From Macrothele yani (lineage: Eukaryota > Arthropoda > Arachnida > Araneae > Macrothelidae): DNA of 64,000 bases. Below, in pieces: positions 10,057 to 21,533 of this stretch. The notes beneath the pieces were generated by a model. It was not told the DNA's origin. It saw only the letters and a program-made list of their open reading frames with translations, and made no database searches. Each line of letters opens with the position of its first letter. The first letter of the stretch is position 1. The position numbers and the translations under genes are program-made. The stretch lies in the NCBI GenBank assembly GCA_039090855.1, contig CM077011.1, positions 24,395,001 to 24,459,000 on the forward strand, written 5' to 3'.

Positions 10057-11384
10057 CCGAGGAATGTGCCACACAGTATTTAATCAAAATCCTTTCTTTT
10101 CTGAATTTCGCTTTAAAACTTAGTGAAGAAACATTTGCTTTAGCATGGCACGACCGCGTCCCAGAGAAAACTACAGTTATAGCTGACATGAAATCGACTT
10201 CTTCACCATCTTTTACGTGACCTACAGAAAGAAGCAAATTAATAATTATGGCCGCAAATGGTGCGTGCATGCCGGAGACAAACACTAAACGGTCTGGTGA
10301 CTCGACTAAAATTGAGTACACAAAAGTCAATTGATTCAAAGATCAAAATTTATTTCCCCACGCGATGTGTACCATAGATGATGAATGGCGACACCTCGTG
10401 CGTGTGTTAGTAATCTCGTGTCTTGGGTGGAAAAAAATGAAAAGGAAAGGAGGCAAACCATTATCACCTAGAAGCAGAGGCAGTGGACATGACTGGCGGG
10501 AGGCGTTTCCTTGTTAGATACTTATTCATTTCATATTGGAAGAAGCATTTAATCGTTCCACTCGGAGCGATTTGTGACAAATGGTGATTTTCCGTGACAG
10601 AAGAGTCTTATCCGTGAGGCGTGTGTATGAAAGAGAAGAGAGAGAGAGGAGAGAGGGAGAGAGAGGGGTGCTGTGTCCATCTTTAGAACGCGAAGTTTGT
10701 CCCGTGTTCACCACTTTTCCTACATTTTGTGGCGCTTTAATTTCGGCTGTTAATATGAGAAATCAAACGCTTGGGTGCTTATTTTGATGGTGAAAAATTT
10801 TCCCGATGTCAATAGAAAGAAAGAAAACATCCGTCATGGTGACGTTGATGAAAATAACAGTTGGGGTGAATAGTGCGCGTTATTTCCCACGTCGTGACTT
10901 TGTAGGCCAAATTCTATGTTTTCGCATTACGTATTACGGTATTAGACATTTAAGGCAGATCTAATTTGTTCAGCCCAACCAAAGTACCAGTAAGTAAAAG
11001 TTTTGGGTAGAAGACGGAATGAAAATTATATATGATGAGGAAAAAAATATGATAGAGAGTGTAATAGAAGGTGGTAACGAAAGAGATAAAGGGAAGAAAA
11101 ATAGTGAGAAATGCAGAAAAAAGAAATTTATGTTAATAACATCATTCTTCGGTAACGAGGGTTAACGCAGTAATCCTGAATAGAATGTAAACAAGAAGAT
11201 TCGAAAATTATTCACCTTATGCCAGTGTATCATGAATCGATATTTATTAACAGAACTGCGACGACTACAGATGACTGATGGAGTAGATATGATTTGTATA
11301 TACACGCAATTTTTTTATTTGAATACGGTTGTAATTGTGTTCCATTGCAAGAATATCCAGATAATGAAAATTTACGACTGTATA
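10057..11384. other. Unannotated AT-rich stretch
   Basis: I find no recognisable coding sequence or repeat apart from a (GA)n tract at 10628-10668. Short ORFs here do not resemble any family I know. Confidence 0.4.
10628..10668. repeat. (GA)n microsatellite
   Basis: Interrupted GA/GAGAG run of about 40 bases. Confidence 0.85.
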
Positions 11385-12955
11385 CAGTAGCAAACAAATG
11401 TATTTGGCGAAACACTTTTTCGACCATAATATTTTTTCTGCTGGACTAAATCGGGTGATTTTGGGATATGATATGTGTTATTCAGTTGTAAACATGACCC
11501 ATATGCAGATGGATCGGAAATCTTAACACAGAACAGGTACCGAGCTTAATTGCAAAGATCATACAAATTGACCAACAAAGTAGGTGTGTATCACATTCAT
11601 TTAATGCAACGATAACAGAAAACAAGTACCACAAAACGACAAACAATAACTAATACTTAGTGGATAACCACGAGACTTAATAACAGCTGCACAACGGGCC
11701 GGCATCGAGTCCACTAGCTTCTCGACGGTGACCTGCGGAATTCGCGCCCATTCTGCAGACAGCTGGTCGAACTTCTGGGCCCTATTCCGGCTAGTGCTCT
11801 TCGCACATCGCCTCTCCAGCTCCTCCCACATGTGCTCGATGGGGTTGAGGTCTAGAGATTGGCTTGGCCAGTCTAGAAGTCTGACCTGTTGCTGCTGGAA
11901 GGATGCCTTCGCTACTCTGGGGGTGTGCTTCGGGTCGTTGTCTTGCTGCATGATCCATCCGGGTGGCATGTTCTGGTTTCCTCATGGGAAGACATCGTTG
12001 ATGAGCATGTTCGTGTAGCTCTGGCCTGTCATTATTCCGTCAATCTTAATTATGGGGTTCATTCCATTGCGAGAAAAGCCGCCGTAAACCATGAGCGATC
12101 CTCCTCCGTGCTTGACAGTCGGCTAAATGAACTGGGGGTTGAATCTCTGGCCACACGGATGTCGTAGGTATCGGATGCCATCACTTCCGAACAAGTTGAA
12201 CTTGCTCTCGTTGGTGAAACGCACTTTACTCCAGTACGCGGCGGTCCAGTGTCAATAACGGCGCGCGAACGCGACTCTGGCTCGTCGATTCTTGACTCCG
12301 ATGAGTGGTTTCTTGACGGGTCGTCTTCCATTCAATCCACCAGCAATGAGACGACGGGAAATGGACATTCGGCTGACGTTCAGGTCGTCGCTGTAGAGGA
12401 ATTCATTGGCGATGTCCACAGCAGTCAAGGTGGGATCAGCACGAGATCGATAGAGGATGCGTCTGTCCTGACGCAACGTAGTAGAACGAGGCCTACCACA
12501 TCGCGGACTGTTCTCGACGGTCCCAGTCTTCTTATAACGTTGCAGGATAGCTGAAATGGACTGGTGTCGGATCTTCAGGGCCCTCGCACTGTCGGTGACG
12601 CGCATTTCGGATTCCATCATGTTCACGGCCCCCTGGTGAGCTCCAACAGGGATCTCCTTCTTTTCACCTATTTCTGAAAACCTAATATTGACTTATTATC
12701 ACACTACACATCACAAAACCCACAAAAATCACAAGAAAAATATTAATACATGCAGCGAACAAATGGGTAATAATTGGCGACTCTTGAATATGGCCCATTT
12801 CGAACGACAAATCTGCTCTGGGCGAAATACAAACAACGCGGCGTTGTAACCCACGAATCAACACATATCATATCTCAAAATGACCCGATTTGTTCCAGCA
12901 GAAAACAACATTATGGTCGAAAAAGTGTTTTGCCAAGTACGTTTGTTCGCTACTG
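11385..12955 (-). mobile_element. Tc1-like element with ~95-bp inverted repeats, 1571 bp
   Basis: The ends start CAGTAGC inside TA (11383-11384, 12956-12957) and pair over about 95 bp, through ACACTTTTTCGACCATAAT and GATATGATATGTGTT. These are longer than the ~30-bp ends of the other Tc1 copies here. One minus-strand transposase pseudogene lies inside. Confidence 0.9.
11601..12626 (-). pseudogene. Tc1-like transposase (broken)
   Basis: The N-terminal half (12626 to 12252) contains an HTH region (SARALKIRHQSISAILQRYK), GRPRSTTLRQDRR and a second HTH (NVSRMSISRRLIAGGLNGRR). The C-terminal half (11969 to 11601) has QQDNDPKHTPRVA (second Asp) and SLDLNPIEHMWEELE (Glu, 34-residue spacing). The intervening region with the first Asp is out of frame and carries stops, and the usual PTKY-type ending is altered so that the frame reads on. 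It resembles classical Tc1 more closely than the other copies do. Confidence 0.87.
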
Positions 12956-12957
12956 TA

Positions 12958-14610
12958 CATTTATTGGATTCACAACTCTCGATAAAGGTTTCATTGTTCA
13001 TTATCTTACGTGGGCACGTACATCGTGAGTCACATCCTCGTGTTTTCAGAACGTGGCGTGTTGCTTGGCGTCTGCCGCTAATCGTGTTTGGTCACGGTTT
13101 GTTCCTAACATTAAAAGACATTTAGTGGTATGGAATGGGGAGGGCGGTATAAGACCGAAAAGAAACCTATAGAGATATCATAAATAGAAGAATAAAAAGA
13201 ATTAAAGAAAGATGAAGAGAATGAGAGCAAAAAGGAAGAGAATGGAAGTAATAGTAGCTAAATTAATGTACGACCCAGTGCAGAGTAAGGAAAAGTGAGT
13301 GAGTAAAAGACAAAAAAATGGAAAGTGTGACAGGGAAAAGGAATAGAATAAAAAAAGAAGGAATAAAAGAAAGGATAATAGAAAAAGAAATGAGAAAGAC
13401 CATGCAGGTAAGGAGAAAAGAGAGTACAAGTTGGGAATAGCAGAGAAACAAAAAGAGCAAAAAACGTTTTAGAGAAAATAAGAAATGACAAGTGAGATAG
13501 AGTTCTCCTTACAACACGATTTCCAAGTGAATGATTTTGGAGTCATATTGAACTTCTGTACTTTCTGCTAGTTACAGATGTCATTTTGAAACGGACTGAT
13601 ATTGTAATGTTACTCGTGACCCACTGTCGTCATTCAATTTCGTGAGGCAGCACATACAAGATAAGACAGGAACGGTCAAGTTCGCTCTCCGGATCAGAAA
13701 GTAATTAAGAAGACAGCGCTCCAGAGATATTTACTAGAAAGTGGCAGATCTGAATAAATTTATAATTTATTCCCGTGCGTACAACTCAAAAGGGAACCGG
13801 ACACAGCATAATTCAGTTAAGCAGACGAATTAGAGTAAGCACATGCAACTTTCAATATGTTTCGAATGCTTTAAAGATCCAAAAGTATAGTTGTTTTCCC
13901 TCTAAAGCGTCTATTTGAAAACAATAGGTTACAGCTCTAATACATAGTGATAGCTCACATTCACTGTCAACTTAACTTTTCGCAGCTCATGTATGCTTAG
14001 TACTGTTATTTTCCATGACAGACGCGCTTTTCATCCGATAACTCACTTCGAATCGAATCCCAAAGAACTCCGCTGTTCTTTCTGAGTATCATAGGACGTT
14101 TGTCATAAGCAACATTCTGCTGTGCTCTCGAAACGTCATTTACTAGCATCCTTGACCACGTGGCTGGGTCCAAGCTTCCTACTTCAAGCAGCATTAATAA
14201 ACTGCAATGTAAGCAAAAACAAACGGTGGAGAAACACTCGTTCTCAGGCTACTTGGTAGGAGAGATGACAATAAAGTCCTCTTGTTACATCACGACATCA
14301 AAACCTACTTCCTTTAAACATTGTTAATGCAAATATGATCACGCACTTAATTGCCTTCTCCACTGACACCATTGACTTCGCACTTTCGGCAAACCAACTT
14401 CTACAGTCGCAGCAATAAATCTGCAGACACTTTTCGTTTACTTTAAAAATACACTTGGACAAAGGTTTTGCAACATGAAGCTTTGGTTTCCTGAAAGTAG
14501 AGTGCCATTCCAATACCTTGTCACCATGAATATTAACACATGTACTGAATCAATGGCTTAGTAGAATCTGGCGGTCAAGTTGTTCTCAACGAGAATTTGG
14601 CGACCCAGGG
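12958..14610. other. Stretch without recognisable gene
   Basis: 13125-13500 is a strongly purine-rich, low-complexity block on the plus strand, so its minus-strand ORFs are Phe/Leu/Ser-rich artefacts. The rest shows no family I know. Confidence 0.5.
13125..13500 (+). repeat. Polypurine low-complexity tract
   Basis: Over about 375 bases the plus strand is mostly A and G, with repeated aagaaa/gaga words and no fixed period. Confidence 0.8.
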
Positions 14611-14629
14611 AAGACCAAAAAATTAATAC

Positions 14630-15003
14630 CTATTACACGACACCACACCACCTGCCTGTTTCTTATTCAGCCGCATAGCTTCGTTTCGGTTGTTCATCAT
14701 TACTACGTCGTATACAGACCTGTCCATTAGCATGTTGGAGCTGGAACCTGGACTCGTCGGAAAAGGAATCTCTTTTCAATGCAAATGGCGGTAACGCATT
14801 TCCCACTGTAGGAAAACCTGGCGATGAAAGTCTGTATACGTCGGCACATGAGCTGATCGCCGAGTTTCTAGACCCATTCGGAAGAGCATCGTCTGGATTG
14901 CTCTCACGAAAACCTTTCTCTGCGCTACAAGCCCGCTGTTTATTGAGTGATCGTGAGCTGCTGTTGTCCCGAAAGCCGGTGGGCTTCCTTTACGATCACT
15001 CAA
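14630..15003 (-). pseudogene. Tc1-like transposase fragment
   Basis: The minus frame gives FVRAIQTMLFRMGLETRRSA then FHRQVFLQWEMRYRHLH, the second HTH and linker of a Tc1 transposase. After a stop it continues with SDESRFQLQHANGQVCI, carrying the first catalytic Asp. The rest of the catalytic domain is missing. A palindromic 'ttgagtgatcgt' motif occurs at 14942 and in inverted form at 14993. Confidence 0.75.
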
Positions 15004-15017
15004 TAAACTGTAGGCTT

Positions 15018-15110
15018 GTTCATCTCGACACTCAACTGAATATCCTGACGTTCATCTCGACACTCAACTGAATACCCTGACGTTCATCTCGACACTTAAC
15101 TATTCTCCCC
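15018..15110 (+). repeat. 32-bp tandem repeat, ~2.8 copies
   Basis: Unit begins 'gttcatctcgacactcaact'; copies start at 15018, 15050 and 15082. Confidence 0.9.
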
Positions 15111-15279
15111 ACTGTTACACGATGGGTTAACATATGTTCTTCTTCGGACCATTCTGGATACACTTTCATTACGGGGCTCCACAAAAAAGCAAACGTTTAA
15201 AGTTGCAGAAATACTGCCACATCTGCTTCCCGCCGATTATCATCTTCTGTTCATACTTCGACAATTGATTCACTTTCCA

Positions 15280-15640
15280 TATTGCAAGGGCTTTGCACTA
15301 AAAAAAATGACGCAATCTGCCATCGCAGTTGTGACGTACCTGCCAGCAGGACGCACGCGACATATAGGCAGATAGCACTCAGAACGAACGTCCGCGTAGC
15401 TCAATTGGTAGAGCGACTTATTCCGGAATGAGGGGACCCGGGTTCGAGCCCCGGCGTGGACAAAAATGACGGAGAAATTTACTTCGTTATACAGTCTATT
15501 ATATTTTCCGCCGTTTCCGAAAATTGTTAGTAGTTTCTGTGGGATGCCTCCACTCTTGGAGACAGTGCTGGTCGTTATGAACTGTTCCATGAGAACGTTT
15601 ATACCTTTTGAAGAAAATATACACAAAAACGAGAGCAAGA
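15280..15640 (+). repeat. Dispersed repeat E (copy with SINE inserted)
   Basis: Aligns with 16210-16390 ('gcaa.ggcttt', 'gacgcaatctgc', 'aggatgcct.c..tcttg.aga', 'cgtttat.cctt'). This copy holds a SINE-B at 15340-15500; the other copy lacks it. The two flank a minisatellite. Confidence 0.7.
15340..15500 (+). repeat. tRNA-derived SINE-B copy
   Basis: Leader 'gttgtgacgtacctgccagc', then a tRNA-like body from GTCCGCGTAGCTC to CCCGGCGTGGAC with A and B boxes and a 7-bp acceptor-like pairing, then the shared 3' end 'gacggagaaatttacttcg'. Confidence 0.88.
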
Positions 15641-15644
15641 AATC

Positions 15645-16205
15645 CATATATAACGGGGAAAGGAAAAGCTGAAAATGCTACAGAAAATATAGTCATCAGA
15701 GAAAAGAAAAACTGAAGAGTACTACATTAAATACACGCAATAGGGAAAATCAAAGCTCAAAATCCTACCGGAAATATACGCAACAGGGAAAGAAAAAGCC
15801 TAAAATACTACAAAAAACATAAGCGCAAAGAAAGGAAAAGCAGAAAACACTACAGGAAATATATAAGCAATAAGGAAAGGAAAAACTGAAAACACTATGG
15901 GAAATGTGCACTACAAGAAAACAAAACACTAAAAATACTATAGAAAATGTGGGCAGTAGGGAAACGAAGAGCTAAAAACACTACAGGAAAGAAAGGCAAC
16001 TGGGAAAAGAAGACAAAACTACGGGAATTATACACAACAAGAAGGGGAAAACTGAAAACAGTACAGGAAATGTAAGAAACAGGGAAAGAAGTACCTGGAA
16101 ATAAATACTACAGGAAACGTACGCAGTAGGGAAGAGAAAAGAAAAGCTAAAAGTACTTAACCAATGAAAAGCTACGGGAAAGGAAAGGGCTAAAATCACT
16201 CCCCT
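15645..16205 (+). repeat. Degenerate minisatellite, ~60-bp unit
   Basis: About nine diverged copies of a unit built from 'gggaaag.aaaagctgaaaa' and 'tactacaggaaatat'. It is A/G-rich, with large divergence between copies and no coding meaning. Confidence 0.75.
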
Positions 16206-16209
16206 TTTC

Positions 16210-16390
16210 CCATCGCAAAGGCTTTATAATGACAGACTGACCCAATCTGCTACGTCCGTCCGTACATATCCTGCGACGTTCGATGATGTTACTAATAATT
16301 TTTGTAGGATGCCTTCATTCTTGTAGACCAGAGTGAACATAATGATCTGGTCCATGGATGCGTTTATGCCTTCTGAATGAAATATATATA
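16210..16390 (+). repeat. Dispersed repeat E (copy without SINE)
   Basis: Matches both halves of 15280-15640 but without the SINE-B. Ends in a short (TA)n that abuts a Tc1 relic. Confidence 0.7.
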
Positions 16391-16394
16391 TATA

Positions 16395-17466
16395 CTGAAG
16401 TGCCAAAAGTCATTGGATACATACCTAGTATCGTGTAGGACCTCCTCTTGCCAGGCGAAGTGCAGCACTTCGACGTGGCATCGATTCCACAAATGGCCGG
16501 AAGACTTCTGGAGAGATGTTGAGCCATGCCGTCTGAATAGCCGCCCACAGTTTCCTAGTATTCTTAGATGCAAGATATTGGGTGAGAATGGACCTTTCCA
16601 CCACGTCCCATAATTGCTCTATTGGGTTCATGTCGGGCAAACGTGGTGGCCACGCGATCAGTCGGAACTGTCCAGAATGTTCCTCGAACCAATTTTGGAC
16701 AACTTGGGCCCCGATGAAATAGTGCATTGTCCTCCTGGAAAATCCCATCGAGTTAGGAAACATGAAGTCCACGAAGGGCTGAAAATGGTCACTCAGCAGA
16801 GCAAAACAGCGATTACCGATTAATGACGAGTATACGAGGATTACAGGCCCCAAACCGTGCCACGTAAAGATACCTCACGCATATATGGAAGTGCCACCAA
16901 CTTGCACAGTGCCTTGTTGACATCTTAGGTTCATGGCCTCATGGGGTCTGCGCAACACCCAAACCCTACCATCAGTTCGTAACAACTGGTAGCGTGACTC
17001 ATGCGACCACACCGCCTGTTTCCCGTCTTCCAGGGTCCAGTTACAGTGTTAACGAGCCCAGATGAAGAGCTGTGTCCGATGTCGTGGTGTTAACAAAGGC
17101 ATTCTGGTCGGTCTTCTGCTCCCATACCCCATGGACGCTAAATTACGCAGCACTGACCTGATAGATATGTCTCTGGTACCTTCTGCGTTGAATGTGAATG
17201 TTATGTGAGCCAACGTCGCTCGTCTGTTAGCATGGACAATCCTGGGCAACGCCGCTCGTCGAGGTCATTCAGCACCTATGGTTGGCCACCACACTATCCA
17301 CGGTGGGCGGTAATGCCTTCCATGAGGTATTCTCGGTACACACGTGAGACCGTGGATCGCGGAATGTTGAATGTTCGCGCAACTTCGAAAATTGAATGCC
17401 CCATCCGTCTGGCTCCCAATTCCATGCCTCGTTCAAACTCCGATAATTCACGTCGGCTTGCATTCA
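16395..17466 (-). pseudogene. Tc1-like element relic and transposase
   Basis: The 3' end is at 16395 ('ctgaagtgccaaaagtcatt' after TA). The minus frames give, from the N-terminus near 17466: RRELSEFERGMELGARR, an HTH ending STVSRVYREYL, a second HTH (SIRSVLRNLASMGYGSRRPT), SHESRYQLLRTDGRV (first Asp changed to His), a frame-shifted QEDNALFHRG (second Asp) and LPDMNPIEQLWD (Glu), ending GGPTRY at 16425. At least three stops or frameshifts are present. The 5' end is not found: the start of the gene runs directly into a 40-bp satellite. Confidence 0.85.
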
Positions 17467-18085
17467 AACTTCATAATTCAACCTGACTCATGAGATTAGA
17501 CCTCAAACCCCGATAATTCAACCTGACTCATGAGGTTAGACCTCAAACCCCGATAATTCAACCTGACCCATGAGATTAGACCTCATGAGTGAATACGATT
17601 TAGAAAAAGATCATCTGACTCATGAGATTAGACCTCAAACTCCATACTTCATCCTGACTATGAGATTAGACCTCAAACTCCGATAATTCAAGATGACTCA
17701 TGAGATTAGACCTCAAACTCCGATAATTCAAGATGACTCATGAGATTAGACCTCAAACTCCATACTTCATCCTGACTATGAGATTAGACCTCAAACTCCG
17801 ATAATTCAAGATGACTCATGAGATTAGACCTCAAAACCCGATACTTCAACCTGACTCATGAGATTAGACCTCAAACCCCGATAATTCAACCTGACTCATG
17901 AGATTAGACCTCAAACCACAATAATTCAACCTGACACATGAGATTAGACCTCATGAGTGAATGCGATTTAGAAAAAGATCATCTGACTCATGAGATTAGA
18001 CCTCAAACTCCATACTTCAACCTGACTATGAGATTAGACCTCAAACTCCGATAATTCAACCTGACTCATGAGATTAGACCTCACA
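17467..18085 (+). repeat. 40-bp satellite array, ~15 units
   Basis: The typical unit is 'cctgactcatgagattagac' followed by 'ctcaaactccgataattcaa'. Units begin at 17482 and recur every 40 bp with some 39-bp variants. A longer block holding 'gatttagaaaaagatcatct' occurs at 17593 and 17962, showing a higher-order period near 369 bp. Half of the unit equals the start of the neighbouring transposase gene. Confidence 0.92.
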
Positions 18086-19530
18086 ACTGATAAAAATCCT
18101 GGTGTGTGTCGAAGCATTTATACGACGGCGGCGCCAGTTAAAAATGTGCACGCTGCTATCCCATGACGTTTGACACTTCAATGTACATGAAACGGGGAAA
18201 CGAAAAATGAAAACACTGCACGGTAGAGTTGAAAACACTCTGAAAGTATTAGCTGTGTTTAAATGCACAGAGCCGAAACGAAAATTTCTGTTCTTCCGAA
18301 ATAAAATGGAGGTTAGAATGTGAAGAGGAGCTGACAGTAAAGGCAAATGCAAAGATGTCAATTTTTGCATGGTATTGTTTGAAAAAAGGAGCTAATTTTT
18401 TTGAAGAGACAGACGCTCAATGCAAGTGAATGCCCATTTGAAGTCACACGTGCTGCCAACGAACCAGCCGGTTTATCCTACGCATTTTCGCAATTACTAT
18501 TCAGGGACTCGCAGTCGAAATAAGCGACCGCCATAACATCGTGTTTTCAGTAGTCTTATTTTTTTCCCCGCAGCTTAGAAAAATATGTTTCCCCAAGTCC
18601 GCATTTTTTATCTAAAGCCGGTCCGCAATTTCATCTCGGGTTTTGTTGAAGCTGCTGGAGCGAAGTAAATTAAAAAATACTTCAGCGACTTTAACGCTAG
18701 TTTTTATTATTTAAATTTCGTGTCTGCAGTCATCATTAATATGCATGGCTTGGAAAATAATACCGCGCTCATTATTAACTGGCATCATTCATCATGAGAA
18801 AAGAAAGGATGTCTTGCCAACAAACATTACGCATCCCGAGGTAAATAAACTGTTTAAAAACCGGATCCCCGGCGAGAAAACATTGCTGCCGAAGCCATTT
18901 AGCTGAAGATGAGGAAAACTGAACTCCCTCGTTCGTTCTTTCGCGAAACAGATCGCAGAATAAAAGTGAAATTTAGGAAAAACACCGCGACAAAAAAGAA
19001 GATGGTAAAGAACCGCGAAGTATACACCAAAGAATGTACAAGAAGAAAACTACATTGCCCCCACCACACTCCTTAAAAAATATCCGTGAGCTTCAAGTGA
19101 GTTTGAACAACTTTAATCCCGGAAAAAGACAGAATAGCGAATATTACATTAGCAAGTATAATAAGGGAACTGCCGTTGACGGTCTTATCAGCAACGTAGC
19201 AGCTATGGGGATGTATCCACTGTAAGCGCCAGTCTTCATTTTTTTTAATACGACGTGCAGGAGTGAGGGTAGAGCGGGTGCTGACAGAGGTAGCGGAATG
19301 GTTACTTGCAGATTAGGAACTATTATGAGGGTGGCTGCGAAGTCCTGCCCGCTATATTCAGTGCAGAGAACATCGTAGTCTTTCATTATGTGAGGCTTAA
19401 GGGACGGGAAAGGTAAAGGCTGCATATGAATTAACTGGAATGAAGTTCCAAAAGAGGAAAAAGGAAAAAGATGTTTGAATAATGTAATCCCCTCTCTCTT
19501 TCAATTTCCTTATTCATACATATGGCACGG
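18086..19530. other. Stretch without recognisable feature
   Basis: Short ORFs on both strands show no known motif. No terminal repeats seen. Confidence 0.4.
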
Positions 19531-19534
19531 GGAA

Positions 19535-19790
19535 AAGAAACTCAAAATCGAAGTCGATGTAGAGCAAAGTATAACGGTTTCTCCATCCAGGTCGTGTGGG
19601 ATTCGATGAGACTTTTAGCACTTCGGGTGACCTCACTGCGGTGACCACATGATAGATTTTAACCCTGGATGGTCAGTTGTTCCGAACTCGTACATTAAGA
19701 GCACTCAATGAGCACTACAAAGGGAAACTCAAAATCGAAGTCGGTGTAAAGCAAAGTATAACGGCTTCTCCATCCACTCCGTGAGGGATT
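19535..19790 (+). repeat. Direct repeat pair in PLE end region
   Basis: A ~60-bp segment ('ctcaaaatcgaagtcg' followed by 'gcaaagtataacgg') occurs at 19538 and 19727. Between them is a block ('cttcgggtgacctcactgcg') that recurs at 24178-24245 in the same orientation. Confidence 0.7.
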
Positions 19791-19794
19791 TACT

Positions 19795-20215
19795 ACTAAA
19801 AACACAAGGCAGCAAAACTTGATGCACGATTATAAAACTTCCAATCACTAATGACTAGTTCAAAACCGTCGTCAGTTGCTAAAATCAGTTATTGATGGTA
19901 AAAACAAAACGCCGTCCCAGTGTCTCACTGGTGCAAGGCGATGGCCTCTGATAATTCGTCCGAAACGGGTCCGGGTTCGAATCCCGGTGAGGCATGGATG
20001 TTGTGTTTGTCTTACGGCACTGGCTCACTCCCTTTCCTGGACCAATGACCCTAAATTAGGGACTGGCAACAGCTTATAGCCCATTGAGTTGCTCACGGTG
20101 GTCGTTAAACCTCGAATAAAAAAAAACAACAACATTAAAGTCATTAGATCTTTCGGGTTTCTTAGAAGCCCATCATCACATGACATAAAGACATAGCCCT
20201 GATGGAGGTGACATA
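19795..20215 (-). repeat. PLE terminal repeat (inverted partner of 23905-24115)
   Basis: Reverse complement of 23905-24115 across 'aaacttccaa.cactaatga', 'caactgacgacg..tt' and 'gtcacctccat'. It is split by a SINE-A at 19911-20128. The minus strand bears a hammerhead-like motif (20151-20179). Together with the partner it brackets PLE coding remnants, as expected for terminal repeats of a Penelope-like element. Confidence 0.7.
19911..20128 (+). repeat. tRNA-derived SINE-A copy
   Basis: Degraded A box, B box GGTTCGAATCC, the shared tail 'atggatgttgtgtttgtctt' and the A-rich end. It sits between 'aaaaacaaaac' and 'aaaaaacaac', a possible target duplication. It interrupts the PLE terminal repeat. 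Confidence 0.88.
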
Positions 20216-20223
20216 TATTACTA

Positions 20224-21531
20224 CGTAAAAAGTTCCGGAAAGTTTATAAAAAAAAATGAGTACAGATAATACCTGTTTATGCGGTGTTTCCTTCGAAGTA
20301 GTTACCCTATGCAACTATACATTTTTGCCAGCGCTCATACAAAGAATTAAATGCAGATTGCAAGACTTCTTTTGCCACATCCTTAAGTGCCTCCGTCGCA
20401 GCTTGTTGCACTTCTTCGGAACTTGAGAAGCGTCGCCACTTAAGCTGATTCTTCATCCGAGGAAACAGGAAAACGTCACACGGGGGCGAGCTCAGGGGAA
20501 TAATCTGGTTGTGGAAGAACTGAAACTTGATGTTTGAACAGGTAATCGGACACCAGGAGGGATCTGTGAGCCGGCGCGTTATCGTAATTTAGCCCCCACG
20601 AGTTGGTCTTCCAAACATCGGGTCGCTTGCGTCTCACTGATTCTCGGAGACGTTTTAGGACGTTGACGTACTCTTCTTTTTAGTGACTGTACGACCATGT
20701 TGAAGGAATTCCTTGTGTACGACCCCCTTGCAATCGAAGAAAACTGTTAACAATACCTTTCGTTTGGAGAGGTCATCCTTCAACTTTTTTGGTCGTGGTG
20801 ACAACGGTGATTTCCCCACTTTTGACTGTCGGGTGGATTGGGGGTCGTACAGAAAGCACCAAGTCTCATCGCCAGTGATCAATCGATTCAAGAGATTGGG
20901 ATCTGAATCCACTGCATCGATGTAATTCCCGCAAACTTGCGTGCACTAATTCATTTTTTCTTGTGTCAGGTTTTTGGAAACAATTAGTTGTCACTCGTGA
21001 TGCATTCCCAGTTTCTCTGTTAAAATGGCATGGCAATTTCCAACTGAGATGCCGGCAACTTCTGCAATCGTTGAAACAGTTTTTCGACGGTCATTGTTTC
21101 CAATTTCTTTGACAATGGCGATTTGTTCATCCGTTGTGGATGTTCAAGGTCGTCCTGACCTCTCATCATCTTCGATACTCTGTCACCCGTTTCCGAATCG
21201 TCCATGCCACTCATAAACTCTAGTTCGACTCATTGCACTCTCTCACCGTACGCTGACTTAATCATTTTAAAAGTCTCAGCGAAAGATTTTCCGAGCAGAA
21301 CACAAAATTTTACACTTAAACGCTGTTCAAAATTCGACATCGTTGTCCTCGCGACGGAGAGCCTCGAATGCCTGTAATCACGAACGACGCACATACGCTG
21401 TACGTGTTGGATCTGGATCAAACCGGTTGTGTGCTGGTCGTTCACATGATGCCCTTCGCTTGATGAGTGGAGAATGACGTAATTCACTGACATTTGGCAA
21501 ATATTCAAAAAGTTTCGGAACTTTTTGAATG
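20224..21531 (-). mobile_element. mariner element, 1308 bp
   Basis: The inverted ends share AAAAAGTTCCGGAAA / AAAAAGTTCCGAAAC just inside TA (20222-20223, 21532-21533). The length is typical for mariner. It lies inside the PLE complex. Confidence 0.82.
20236..21340 (-). pseudogene. mariner transposase (broken)
   Basis: It starts MSNFEQRLSVKFCVLLGKSF (HTH1). It then shows VYEWHGRFGNG, GRPRTSTTDEQIAIV (second HTH linker) and LITGDETWCFLYDPQSTRQS (first Asp), followed by KVLLTVFFDCKGVVHKEFL. The third catalytic Asp region (SPPCDVFLFPRMK) and the C-terminus (SLYERWQKCIV) can be read in other frames. The second Asp (HDNAP) region is lost. Several stops and shifts; dead. Confidence 0.85.
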
Positions 21532-21533
21532 TA

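Noticed and set aside
13202..13491. Minus-strand ORFs with hydrophobic, membrane-like sequence
   Set aside because: Low-complexity artefact of the polypurine tract; three overlapping frames look equally 'membrane-like'.
15400..15470. Candidate genuine tRNA gene (also at 22797-22866 and 61905-61972)
   Set aside because: The same flanks on both sides recur in every copy and the anticodon region is inconsistent, so these are SINE bodies.
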